21,473 bases of DNA, taken from contig JAGOUA010000009.1 of assembly GCA_018061485.1 (NCBI GenBank), forward strand, positions 1 through 21,473, given 5' to 3'. This DNA is from Patescibacteria group bacterium. Lineage in GTDB: Bacteria; Patescibacteriota; Patescibacteriia; 2-12-FULL-60-25. The translations under genes were made by a program, and so were the position numbers. The notes below the pieces were generated by a model. The model searched no databases. It saw only the letters and a list, made by a program, of their open reading frames with translations, and was not told the origin of the DNA. Below, piece by piece: positions 15,401 to 21,249 of this stretch; positions within the stretch are counted from its first letter, which is position 1; each line of letters begins with the position of its first letter.

Positions 15401-18338
15401 TCAATCTTTGGCTGGAGCGGGCTCTCAAGCGGCGTTTCCGGTAGACCCAGTCAACCGTTTTGTGAGTTGTGGCCGCTGTCAGGCGGCGGACGGTACGTTG
15501 GGTAAGCTCTGCTCTGAAACGAGTGAATGCGGTCAGGGGGAAAGCTGTGTGAGTCGCACGGGAGATGATCCAACGCGTAATGGCTTTGATCCAGCTACTT
15601 GTTGGAATGCGCAAGATCAGCTCTACATGTGTCCAGCGTTTCCGCGTGGTGAAGGAGTTCCTGCGCAAACATCACATGTCTATCAGTACCGCTCTATTAA
15701 CGATGGTGCTCGATACGAGCTCTCCACGATTCTTGAAGGGTCTACCCCATCGGCGTATCGTCCAGCGCTTCCGACGGTAACGATGCGTCGTTGTACGAAT
15801 GTGGATCGTGCCTGTGCGACGGATCGTGATTGTGGTGTGGGTACAGCTCCTGGGCCAACGGGCTCTTGTCGTGCTGCGGGGGGAAGCTGGAACTTTGCCG
15901 CTACGTGTGAAAACACCCTGTATACCGCTTCAGCTGCGTGTACTATGGGCGCGCCGCTGGCCTCTGGTCAGGTGTGTCGCTTGGGTCAAACGCGTACCGA
16001 AGCGTGTCAGGTAAATGGCCAAGCGGGAACCAAGATTCAAGTCTGTAGCGATTGCGCAGAGTTTGTGGACGGTCCGCAGACCGTCTGTACGCCAAATGTC
16101 CAGTGTGGGAATGGACGCGTTGACGCTGGTGAGGTGTGTGATGACGGTGCGAGAAACGGTCAGTATGGCTTCTGTTCGCGTACGTGTCAGGCGCCAGAAG
16201 GCGCGTGCGGTGATGGACTGATTGGAACCGGGGAGATGTGTGATAATGGCTCGCCAGCCGGTCGCGCGATCAACGGAACGCCTCCAGGCGTGAACGGGGC
16301 ATATTGCGGTGTCGGCTGTACGGTGGCGCAATCGTGTGGATTGGATTGTCGTTCTCGTGCGCCGCATTGTGGCGATAACGTGGTGAGTGGTCCTGAGCAG
16401 TGCGATGGAAATACGCAACAAACGCAAAAAGCGCTCTGCGCGTATCCAGACGGAAGCTTAGGTGATGCGTGTGACGATCAAAATCCTTGTGCGAACGGCG
16501 GTGTGTGTGGCGGAGATAACCCAGCGGCACAATCTTGTTCTTCACGAGTGACGATCCGGCTTTGTTCGGGTGGAGTACGAGATGGTGCGTCTTGTACAGT
16601 AGATGAAGATTGTGGAGCGGGTGGTCGATGTGTCTCAAATAGCTATCCAACGTATCACGTTCGTACCTGTAATCCTGCTGGTTCTGAAGCGCAGTGTCGG
16701 TTTGCAACATGGTCGGCATGTCGTCCGTTGGCAAGTTGTGGCAACGGGGTGATCGATCCAGGATCTGGCGAAGAGTGTGATGACGGTGTCAGTGGAAACT
16801 CGGGTAGTGGACGATGTACTCCGCAATGTCGCTTAAATAGGTGTGGGGATGGGTTTGCGAATGCCGCGACAGAACAATGTGACTTTGGAGGACGCAACGG
16901 CGTACAACCTTCGGAAAGCTCAATTCCTTATGGATCTGTTGGTCAGATGTGTACGCGTGAATGTCGTCTCGCAGCGGTGAGCGGCGGATATTGTGGAAAT
17001 AATCGGCTGGACCCAGGAGAGGCGTGTGACGGTACGGTGATTCAAGAAGGGACGACCTGTCGAGCGTTGGGCTTTGATTACGCCTCGGTGACGGCTCAAA
17101 ATGGGGTGGAACGGCTTTCGTGTAGTAATCGTTGTCAGGTAACGGGGTGTGAAGTGTGCTCTTCGCGCCTCGCTCCAACGCCAGAAAATACGATCTCTGC
17201 TGTGGTACGCGATGGTATTTTGCAGAATGTAGGCCTTCGCGGAGCGCGAGTGATTCTTCGCTATAACGGTTCACCGGTGGCAGAAACCACCACGGACAGC
17301 GAAGGGCGCTTTAGCTTTGCAGGACTTCACATGAACGCGGCGTGTGGTAACTACACCATAGCGATTGGGTTGCAGGGAGTTCGCATGACGTACGAAGCGC
17401 CGGCTGGTTCTCGTCAGCTGGTGGCAAGTACAGATCCAAATAGTGGGTACTTCCCGTATACGTCACCATCGTTCAACAGAGCGCCTCGCTCGAGCGGGAA
17501 CACGCAGTCTTTCGAGGATCGCGTCGGTATGCTTTCGGGAGCGGATCGAGTCATCCTCTTGATGCCACGTCCAGGAACGGGAGAAACGTTCGTGATTCGT
17601 GAGTGGGAAGGACCAGGTGGTCAGCTGATCGACCCGCAACTCCTCCTCCCGGTTGGTATGGGATATACCTACGCGCGAAACAGTACCCCAAGTACGTACA
17701 CGCGTTGCGCACAGCAGAGTTGTGAAAAAACGATTAACTGGGCACAAGATTGGAGTAATCCTCGTCGCTTTGATCGACGCGGATCGTTAAACCTCGGCGT
17801 TGCGCCACATGCGGGTCTTGCGTGTTATGAGGTCGACGGATCGAACACCTGTAGTAGTCCCGCCGCTATCGCAGAAACCATTCTCTATCGTCGCTTTCAA
17901 CCAGTGGCGGGGGTGTACCGCTATTTCTTGGTAGATTACATGGCTACATTGGATGATATTAGTCCTGCGATAACTGGGGATCCTGATAGAGTGGCGGCTA
18001 GAGCAGCGGCGAGAGTCCGACAGCAGAACGACCTAATAAACGACGGAGAAATAAGCTCTCCAGCATTACGTAATAAGGTGCGTATTGCGTGGCGGGATGC
18101 AGCGGGAACGGAGCGGTATCAAGAAGTGGTTCCTCCAAGTGTACAAGCGGGCGATCCGTGCCAAAAGTACTGGTATGTCTTTGATCAGGATGCTGTTACG
18201 GGGGCTATCAGTCTCGTTAATCGATTCATGTGTGATCGTCATGGGATCACGGATAACAGTCCGCAAAGTTATGTTAATGTGAATGGTACGTTTGTTCATA
18301 TAAGCGCTCTGCTTACGGATACACAACCAGCGCGTTAA
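9477..18338 (+). CDS. Giant (2953-residue) surface protein with pilin-like membrane anchor
   Basis: A signal peptide (1-20, cut after AIAFA) is followed by a two-helix T4SS pilin-like domain (about 45-78 and 80-114) and a Gly-rich linker (121-146). The outer part runs in order: an SbsA/Big_5 Ig-like module (about 150-260), an Ig-like module with DATAPQALFTQPFDGQ (263-363), a Cys-rich knot (368-413), four IPT/TIG modules (415-798), a short Cys-rich piece (799-830), three repeats of Big_5 plus a Cys-led module (about 870-1695), a region with DGYDAIRDGSTVYISASN (about 1698-1888), a pseudopilin-like segment (about 1925-1995), a long Cys-rich region with six CG(N/D)-ExCD repeats (about 1997-2562), a carboxypeptidase-regulatory-like beta sandwich (about 2572-2632), and an unassigned C-terminus. 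Only the N-terminal helices anchor it. Surface attachment or adhesion is inferred. It follows the related gene by 18 bases, so the two are probably co-transcribed. Confidence 0.88.
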   Translation: MLTILLVVLSLLGFPAIAFAQSQGIDPGLNQVGAVVPLSGEDPRVIVVRLINVALSVLGIVTLVLVLYAGFTWMTSGGSEEKVSRAKTILRNAVIGLVIILSSWAITRFILTSLTDAVNGPGTGTQQGGGSGGPGGSFGSGGGAAGFRLEGIEPAGSVPLRNVQVRFLFSQEVTPQQASEHIRVVEADGGAAVPGSLQLDGRLVTFTPTEPCPAPYADRFCFDADTAYIARVATAMRSATGQAIGCGGLGASCEQRFVTGSQVDATAPQALFTQPFDGQAVSQNALVELGGIATDDSGISLVEFSADNQSVTRVTPSQGTSPQRFTARGFWNTQGVSLGQHTLAMTAFDADSNRVTSSPVRVTVRPASCFNRVQDPGEDAIDCGGSCGACTGGTCQGASDCRSSVCTAGRCVEAPVITGMAPNDGTVGTFVTISGLNFGASAGEVTFTGGVTARVPARCAEFGSGWTPTAVVVEVPVGAQTGPVTIKNGTSSLSDTTNNTNGPDIGVFTVSTTAHPGLCAVTPDRGAIGTVTRLVGVGFGAQSDRVYVGDALVTAFRSWTDQEVGLAIPPAIPGFTSVRVRVGDRYSNPVPFQVQEVRSTEPPIIQTLEPARGPIGEYITLRGRNFGSQAGSVRVFASNGAEGLADTTFPPACDVATRYWSDTAVTIKIPATLRAQGLGGTTPVTPGSYQVALQRADGSVMSGRASLEVIAGTPGPGLCALAPNTGPVGTEVRFTGERFGTQSGTVRFTGEGTPAPALSIVEWTDQSVRAIVPPGARTGAVSIETSGQSSNPLPYTVRNCNEDTSICSETERCCEGSGVCVAQAGGQCPLLSREAHYAWRFSSGEIPVYPEVVEECNPSSRRLASPSPWAGRPGGTQACVNADLVIRFTTVLDPGTVNGTTVIVRACPSADGDCSSGTVVTPATGFPRVESASTDTSLIRFRPGTTDGKWQAASHYQITLTTGIQSPRRLAMPAREQACGAGNAYCFRFSTRNSTASCAIGSVLVSPGVYGFTDVDQSTDVHANPLAADDTCLQLNPEGYAWTWTVRDAQARTDGRVNVTQLAGPQGHLPDQTATSRAEVPVTDPSRVTASVTVGRATISGYGEMTVAQRPFIVDSYGPNCDEACINAAAWAAMSVAVRPESVTPSTVELRRCGDARCTTMDEPLVLSQGGLRVVGLPEVAAPQGLGRLILIDPGVPLRTGQYYRVLLKSGAGVPGQGIVSTRGQAIASLNSEGGFSWTFKTKTDNQGLCTVDRVLVAPDEKIESEIGARQRFTALPFSAPDRCSTLGQMLGGTRSYAWSSVLDSGSPDTDVARLVLRNDNTPAAGSTASVPLTDQAAPVRAGASTSDQQLVEIIASRDPGEGQTRVTTNIRATTEGKTGSAVYGLQCGLRAESACRAGHGLTSGGCCAPRPTIVSRYPAVAATGVCRNTAVFADFSVPINQESLEQKIFLAERVSAVTCPAQTRTIEEVLRGTQTSWLRRTWLRVLGVIQPSSATANVWCVGAVPARLTVSSRGSGSRVELSIERALKASTEYRVYVRGEASLSSPTRQGIRSDRQVLMEQEVTTWTFTTGTGICQANAVTVTDTNTDSPYLFTRHPESHTWSATVTAAGPTGPAPIVPVVEYGWTWQDWVSSHTNVLNLAAVDGGDRTRSQVQTQARNGRSLVAARLQVTADTISTPSTVGRIFEGAEYGTVRLCERPWPSRDVGPFTDAPGSVSLRLMAPALAGGPFFHFSTGYCRDAGDQGDVGDLPELRLAAAPIGRAEADQGIVRQYLFTFEDPRFRGDGIGIRIADNPTHLSARDWYAARGFRGTPQAVTVDGYDAIRDGSTVYISASNVDVTGRTVSSTVYIVSHNPGAKAETVNIVNQLIENFSLNVNVTRSNGNVCVTPSAQGGESLLNNRAISCSADWECAGINPLAVCASAKAKLQRDRVRIGDFYAMGRSLDALKTSQGKYPVLQSGSFVAGMSTSRWPSWSQSLAGAGSQAAFPVDPVNRFVSCGRCQAADGTLGKLCSETSECGQGESCVSRTGDDPTRNGFDPATCWNAQDQLYMCPAFPRGEGVPAQTSHVYQYRSINDGARYELSTILEGSTPSAYRPALPTVTMRRCTNVDRACATDRDCGVGTAPGPTGSCRAAGGSWNFAATCENTLYTASAACTMGAPLASGQVCRLGQTRTEACQVNGQAGTKIQVCSDCAEFVDGPQTVCTPNVQCGNGRVDAGEVCDDGARNGQYGFCSRTCQAPEGACGDGLIGTGEMCDNGSPAGRAINGTPPGVNGAYCGVGCTVAQSCGLDCRSRAPHCGDNVVSGPEQCDGNTQQTQKALCAYPDGSLGDACDDQNPCANGGVCGGDNPAAQSCSSRVTIRLCSGGVRDGASCTVDEDCGAGGRCVSNSYPTYHVRTCNPAGSEAQCRFATWSACRPLASCGNGVIDPGSGEECDDGVSGNSGSGRCTPQCRLNRCGDGFANAATEQCDFGGRNGVQPSESSIPYGSVGQMCTRECRLAAVSGGYCGNNRLDPGEACDGTVIQEGTTCRALGFDYASVTAQNGVERLSCSNRCQVTGCEVCSSRLAPTPENTISAVVRDGILQNVGLRGARVILRYNGSPVAETTTDSEGRFSFAGLHMNAACGNYTIAIGLQGVRMTYEAPAGSRQLVASTDPNSGYFPYTSPSFNRAPRSSGNTQSFEDRVGMLSGADRVILLMPRPGTGETFVIREWEGPGGQLIDPQLLLPVGMGYTYARNSTPSTYTRCAQQSCEKTINWAQDWSNPRRFDRRGSLNLGVAPHAGLACYEVDGSNTCSSPAAIAETILYRRFQPVAGVYRYFLVDYMATLDDISPAITGDPDRVAARAAARVRQQNDLINDGEISSPALRNKVRIAWRDAAGTERYQEVVPPSVQAGDPCQKYWYVFDQDAVTGAISLVNRFMCDRHGITDNSPQSYVNVNGTFVHISALLTDTQPAR
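10719..11870 (+). repeat. Four tandem IPT/TIG modules within the giant protein
   Basis: Four modules start at residues of about 415, 518, 601 and 717. Each begins with a hydrophobic-x-Pro stretch and a Gly-rich turn (MAPNDGTVGTFVTISGLNFG, VTPDRGAIG, LEPARGPIGEYITLRGRNFG, LAPNTGPVGTEVRFTGERFG), the hallmark of IPT/TIG Ig-like folds. Such folds occur in adhesins and receptors and serve as rigid spacers or binding units. Confidence 0.82.
12100..14560 (+). repeat. Three diverged copies of a Big_5 plus Cys-led module
   Basis: Within the giant protein, a Big_5-like module ending in a WxFxT-type strand (FRFSTRN, WTFKTKT, WTFTTGT) is followed each time by a module that opens with a cysteine (C998, C1250, C1576) and, 42, 47 and 48 residues later, holds an aromatic YxW motif (Y1040, Y1297, Y1624: YAWTWTV, YAWSSVL, YGWTWQDW). 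The constant order and spacing show an amplified unit of about 250-330 residues, although sequence identity between copies is low. Confidence 0.6.
15250..15460 (+). other. Pseudopilin-like segment inside the giant protein
   Basis: Residues of about 1925-1995 (KLQRDRVRIGDFYAMGRSL, then ALKTSQGKYPVLQSG, and FPVDPVNRF) resemble the mature part of type II secretion major pseudopilins: a helix ending in a Gly-x-Tyr-Pro turn and a later Asp-Pro loop. There is no prepilin peptide here, so it is a domain within a larger chain, not a processed pilin. The similarity is by eye only. Confidence 0.4.
16104..17030 (+). repeat. Six cysteine-rich CG(N/D)-ExCD repeats (DUF4215-like)
   Basis: Six segments of the form CG(N/D) followed closely by ExCD start at C2210 (CGNGRVDAGEVCDDG), C2244 (CGDGLIGTGEMCDNG), C2298 (CGDNVVSGPEQCDG), C2421 (CGNGVIDPGSGEECDDG), C2456 (CGDGFANAATEQCDFG) and C2506 (CGNNRLDPGEACDG). 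This pattern is known from DUF4215-type cysteine-rich repeats of secreted proteins. The paired cysteines and acidic residues suggest disulfide-bonded and perhaps metal-binding knots outside the cytoplasm. Confidence 0.75.
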
Positions 18339-18344
18339 ACCCCT

Positions 18345-18791
18345 ATGTTCATCTCTCCTTCTGCTGCGTCTCTTCCTTCGCAAAGCGGGTCCTCTTCCTC
18401 GAGGGCTTGGCTTTGGGTGCTTGGCGTGTGTCTTGTGGTGGCAGCGGTCGTTGGCGTGCTAGTGCTTCGCTATCGTGACAGCGAAGATCTTCTCAGTGAT
18501 ACGCTCGTCCCTGCGCCGCGTCAACAAGCGTCACAAGCGCCTCTCGACCAGGTAGGGGAACCTCCTGTGCTTGCGCCTGATGCTGATGGCGACGGCCTTT
18601 CGGACGAAGAAGAAGCGCGTCTTGGAACGAATCCTCGCTCGCATGATACGGATCGTGATGGTATCAGCGACCGTGAAGAGGTGATGATTCTCAAAACCGA
18701 TCCAAAAGCACCGAATGCTAGTCCGTTTACGCATCCACTCGATCGCGAGCGAGAACAGGGTACGGTAACGCCTCCCGCGGTGAATCCATAA
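18345..18791 (+). CDS. Single-pass membrane protein with TSP3 calcium-binding repeats
   Basis: The 148-residue protein has a Ser-rich N-terminal tail, one membrane helix at about 21-41 (AWLWVLGVCLVVAAVVGVLV), a short linker, and a thrombospondin type 3-like segment at 79-120 with two Asp-rich loops: DADGDGLSDEEEARLGTNP and DTDRDGISDREE. In this fold the Asp side chains bind calcium and stiffen the chain. The C-terminus is short and polar. The gene starts six bases after the stop of the giant gene, with no Shine-Dalgarno sequence, and is probably translated from the same message. It is the smallest of three neighbouring TSP3 proteins with the same N-in, repeats-out design. A role as a stalk or partner of the giant protein is suggested by position only. 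Confidence 0.8.
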   Translation: MFISPSAASLPSQSGSSSSRAWLWVLGVCLVVAAVVGVLVLRYRDSEDLLSDTLVPAPRQQASQAPLDQVGEPPVLAPDADGDGLSDEEEARLGTNPRSHDTDRDGISDREEVMILKTDPKAPNASPFTHPLDREREQGTVTPPAVNP

Positions 18792-18793
18792 CG

Positions 18794-18802
18794 TGGTATA
18801 CT
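18794..18802 (+). promoter_or_regulatory. Extended -10 promoter for the second TSP3 gene
   Basis: TGG TATACT starts three bases after the stop codon of the previous gene. Transcription would begin at about 18809, some four bases before the ATG at 18813. This separates the last two TSP3 genes, and probably ybeY, from the giant-protein operon. Confidence 0.58.
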
Positions 18803-18812
18803 GCCTCTATCT

Positions 18813-19820
18813 ATGTCTGACGTACCTTCCAACCTTCCCTTTGATCCGCTTGATGAGGTAGATGCGGCTACGCCACCGTCGCTCGGGAGCGACGTGGTGC
18901 CACCTGCTGCGCCACGGTCGCTCGCGAGCGACGTGGCTGTGCCGAGCGCACCTGTCCCACCGCCGCCAGCTCCCGTACCTCCGCCCGTTGCTCCTCCTTC
19001 GCCCGCAGTGCCCCTTGCTCCGAGGCCAACGCCTCCACCGGCTCCGCGACCTGTACCAAGTGCCCCTGCTGCGGGAGCATTGGATATGTTTGCCGATGTA
19101 CAAGTAGCACCTCCGATCAAAACAAGTACTGCGCCAACACCGAATCCTTCAGTGATGCCGCCACTACCACCGCCTCATGAAACGCATAAAACGGCTCTGA
19201 TCGCTGGGATTGTGGCTGTTGTGGTGTTGATTTTGGCGGGTGGTGGTTGGTATGGGTATATGGTGTGGCAAGAGCGCGCTGACGCGGTTCTGCCTCCATT
19301 GCAAGAGCCGGCTCCTACGCCAACAGAGCTCCCGATCCTCCCTCCGCCAGCCCAAGAACCGACGCCTGCGGACTTGTTTGGTAACGAGGTAACTCCTCCT
19401 TCTGGAGAGTATGTTCCTTTGCCGCCACCAGTCACCACGCCGCCAACGGGGGTAACGGTTCCAGATCCGGTGCCGGTGAATCCTGATGCGCCGGTGATGC
19501 CTACGGCGCCTATTACGGGGGTGAGCGATGGTGTGTTGGGCGAGAATCCTGTGGGGACGTCGCCGCAAGCTCCCGTGGTGGAATTTGATATGGATGGCGA
19601 CGGTCTTTCTGATGCTCGCGAGCGCGAGCTGGGCACGGACCCCGCAAAGGCTGATACAGACGGCGACACGCTCAATGATGGGGCGGAAGTTACGACGTAT
19701 GGAACGAATCCACTGGACGTTGATACGGATAAAGATGGATTTCCGGATGGGGTAGAGATTGGTAATGGATTTAATCCACGAGGAACGGGTCGTTGCGCGG
19801 ATCCTTCGTGTCGATTGTAA
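18813..19820 (+). CDS. Proline-rich single-pass membrane protein with TSP3 repeats
   Basis: The 335-residue protein has a long N-terminal region, probably cytoplasmic, very rich in Pro and Ala (about 20-120, for example PVPPPPAPVPPPVAPPSP), one membrane helix at about 127-151 (TALIAGIVAVVVLILAGGG), a second Pro-rich stretch (about 159-235), and a TSP3-like segment at 259-322 with three Asp-rich loops: DMDGDGLSDARERELGTDP, DTDGDTLNDGAEVTTYGTNP and DTDKDGFPDGVEIGNGFNP. Two cysteines close to the end (CADPSC) could form a small disulfide loop. Calcium binding by the Asp loops is the known property of this repeat. The N-terminal part includes two copies of a peptide SL(G/A)SDV encoded by a DNA palindrome listed separately. 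The gene has its own near-leaderless promoter. Function is unknown; a surface stalk is inferred. Confidence 0.8.
   Translation: MSDVPSNLPFDPLDEVDAATPPSLGSDVVPPAAPRSLASDVAVPSAPVPPPPAPVPPPVAPPSPAVPLAPRPTPPPAPRPVPSAPAAGALDMFADVQVAPPIKTSTAPTPNPSVMPPLPPPHETHKTALIAGIVAVVVLILAGGGWYGYMVWQERADAVLPPLQEPAPTPTELPILPPPAQEPTPADLFGNEVTPPSGEYVPLPPPVTTPPTGVTVPDPVPVNPDAPVMPTAPITGVSDGVLGENPVGTSPQAPVVEFDMDGDGLSDARERELGTDPAKADTDGDTLNDGAEVTTYGTNPLDVDTDKDGFPDGVEIGNGFNPRGTGRCADPSCRL
18871..18936 (+). repeat. Two REP-like palindromic repeats inside a coding region
   Basis: A 27-base unit occurs at 18871-18897 and again at 18910-18936 with two mismatches. Its core is GTCGCTCGCGAGCGAC, a perfect 16-base palindrome in copy 2; in copy 1 the centre is GG. 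In both copies CCAC and GTGG flank the core, giving a predicted stem of about 12 bp with a one-base bulge at the same place. The copies are 39 bases apart, exactly 13 codons, and encode PSLGSDV and RSLASDV. This looks like an in-frame insertion of a mobile or multiplying palindrome, though simple duplication in a GC-rich linker is possible. Confidence 0.6.
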
Positions 19821-19830
19821 CGTCTTTTGT

Positions 19831-21249
19831 ATGGCTGCTACCGCTCCACAACCGCCAAAAGCTCCGGGTCTGCCTCCTACGGCTCCCGCAACGCCGCCTT
19901 CTCCTCCCACACGGGAAGAGAAGATCGTTGTGATACCTGAGAGTTTTTATGGAGTGGCGCTCACGATGCAGCCACCGTTTCCAACGGACGACGAGTTGGT
20001 TCAAGTCCCGAAGCCGGTCGCGCCTACGCCTCCACCGGCGCCAACGGTGGTCGCGGCACCCATGCCCCTCCCAACGCCTCCCGAGCATCATTCTCGTCTA
20101 GGGTTAGTGGCGTTGCTGCTGGTAGTGGTGTTGGCGATTGGCGGTGGGTGGGTGGCGTGGAATCGCGAGGCCTTTTTTGGGACGCCGTCAGCTCCTCCGG
20201 TGGTGGTTGCGCCTCCTGCAACGCCAAACGCGCCAGAAAATCTCGAAGTAACCAGTACGACGCCAGGCGCGGTGCGTATCACGTGGAGTGATCGTAGCGA
20301 GTCTGAAGCGGGTTTTCGTGTTGAGCGAAAAACCGCTTTCGATACGGTGTTTACGGTTTTGCAAACGCTGCCAGCAAATAGTTTGACCTTTTTAGATACA
20401 ACGGCTCCGGCTGGCGCCCGTGTTGGGTATCGTGTGGTCGCGTTTAACGCTTCGGGAGAGATGTCTTCCGTTGAGCAAGAGGTGGATGTTCAAGCGATGC
20501 CTGAGGTGTCTGCGCAGCCAACGCTTCCTCCTGATGGTTTAGACTCCGATTCTGACGGTCTAACGGACACAGAAGAGGGGGTGTACGGGACGGTAGGAAA
20601 TCTTCCCGATAGTGATGGAGATGGGTATCTTGATGGGAATGAGGTGTTTAACCTGTACGATCCGAGCATTGCCGCTCCGGCGACACTTCTTTCTTCTCTG
20701 GGTATGCGCACCGTCTCAAGTACGGTCGGATGGCAGATGCTCGCGCCTCGCACATGGATGGAAGAACAAGATCCTTCGGGAGAGGTACGTCTTCGTGTGC
20801 CGACAGGCGAGGTCTTGCGTGTGTTTGTCGAAGCGGCGCCGCTTCAGGGGACGCTTTCTTCGTGGCTTACGCAGCAAAAAGGATGGCCGGCCGCTCAGCT
20901 TGTTGAGATGTCGAGTAATAAATATCGTCTACCATTCGTGCTCAGTCCCGATCGTCTCCAGGCGTTCTTTGTGTGGAATGATCGCGTGTTAACGGTGAAG
21001 TACGAGCTTGGAACGCAGACGTTTGTGAATTATCGCCTCACATTTGGTATGATGATCAACGGTTTGCGCTTTGAAGGCGCACCACTGGTGCCAGATCTTG
21101 CTTCGCCTGTCGCTATTCCAGAAGATTTTCAGCCGTCGTCTTCTGGAGGGAGTGCTTCTGTCGAGCAAGCGCCGATGAGCGACTCTGCTTCGTCCACGCT
21201 TCCAAGTCCTGAAGTACCAACCGGAACAGTGTCATCACTACAGCCATGA
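19831..21249 (+). CDS. Single-pass membrane protein with fibronectin III and TSP3 domains
   Basis: From the ATG at 19831 the protein is 472 residues. It has a Pro-rich N-terminal region, probably cytoplasmic (1-88), one membrane helix at about 89-110 (RLGLVALLLVVVLAIGGG), a Pro/Val linker, a fibronectin type III domain at about 133-221 (APENLEVTSTTPGAVRITW through GYRVVAFNASGEMS), and a TSP3-like segment at 236-279 with two Asp loops (DSDSDGLTDTEEGVYG, DSDGDGYLDGNEVFNLYDP). The final 190 residues form an unrecognised globular-looking domain (VGWQMLAPRTWMEEQDPSG onward) followed by a Ser/Pro-rich tail. The frame is open back to 19759, inside the previous gene, but the ATG 10 bases after that gene's stop is more sensible and gives an N-terminus like its neighbour. 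Its stop overlaps the ybeY start (ATGA), suggesting coupled translation. Confidence 0.8.
   Translation: MAATAPQPPKAPGLPPTAPATPPSPPTREEKIVVIPESFYGVALTMQPPFPTDDELVQVPKPVAPTPPPAPTVVAAPMPLPTPPEHHSRLGLVALLLVVVLAIGGGWVAWNREAFFGTPSAPPVVVAPPATPNAPENLEVTSTTPGAVRITWSDRSESEAGFRVERKTAFDTVFTVLQTLPANSLTFLDTTAPAGARVGYRVVAFNASGEMSSVEQEVDVQAMPEVSAQPTLPPDGLDSDSDGLTDTEEGVYGTVGNLPDSDGDGYLDGNEVFNLYDPSIAAPATLLSSLGMRTVSSTVGWQMLAPRTWMEEQDPSGEVRLRVPTGEVLRVFVEAAPLQGTLSSWLTQQKGWPAAQLVEMSSNKYRLPFVLSPDRLQAFFVWNDRVLTVKYELGTQTFVNYRLTFGMMINGLRFEGAPLVPDLASPVAIPEDFQPSSSGGSASVEQAPMSDSASSTLPSPEVPTGTVSSLQP

Noticed and set aside
10719..17030. DNA tandem repeats or CRISPR-like array in the giant gene
   Set aside because: The modules repeat only at protein level with low DNA identity, and no short identical direct repeats with regular spacers were seen.
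7539..18338. Complete conjugative type IV secretion system
   Set aside because: Only pilin-like membrane domains are present; no VirB4, VirD4, VirB6 or relaxase gene is in the window.
18521..19120. 199-codon minus-strand frame encoding a Gly/Thr/Ala-rich protein
   Set aside because: It is the complement of Pro/Ala-rich codons and spans two real + strand genes and the promoter between them.
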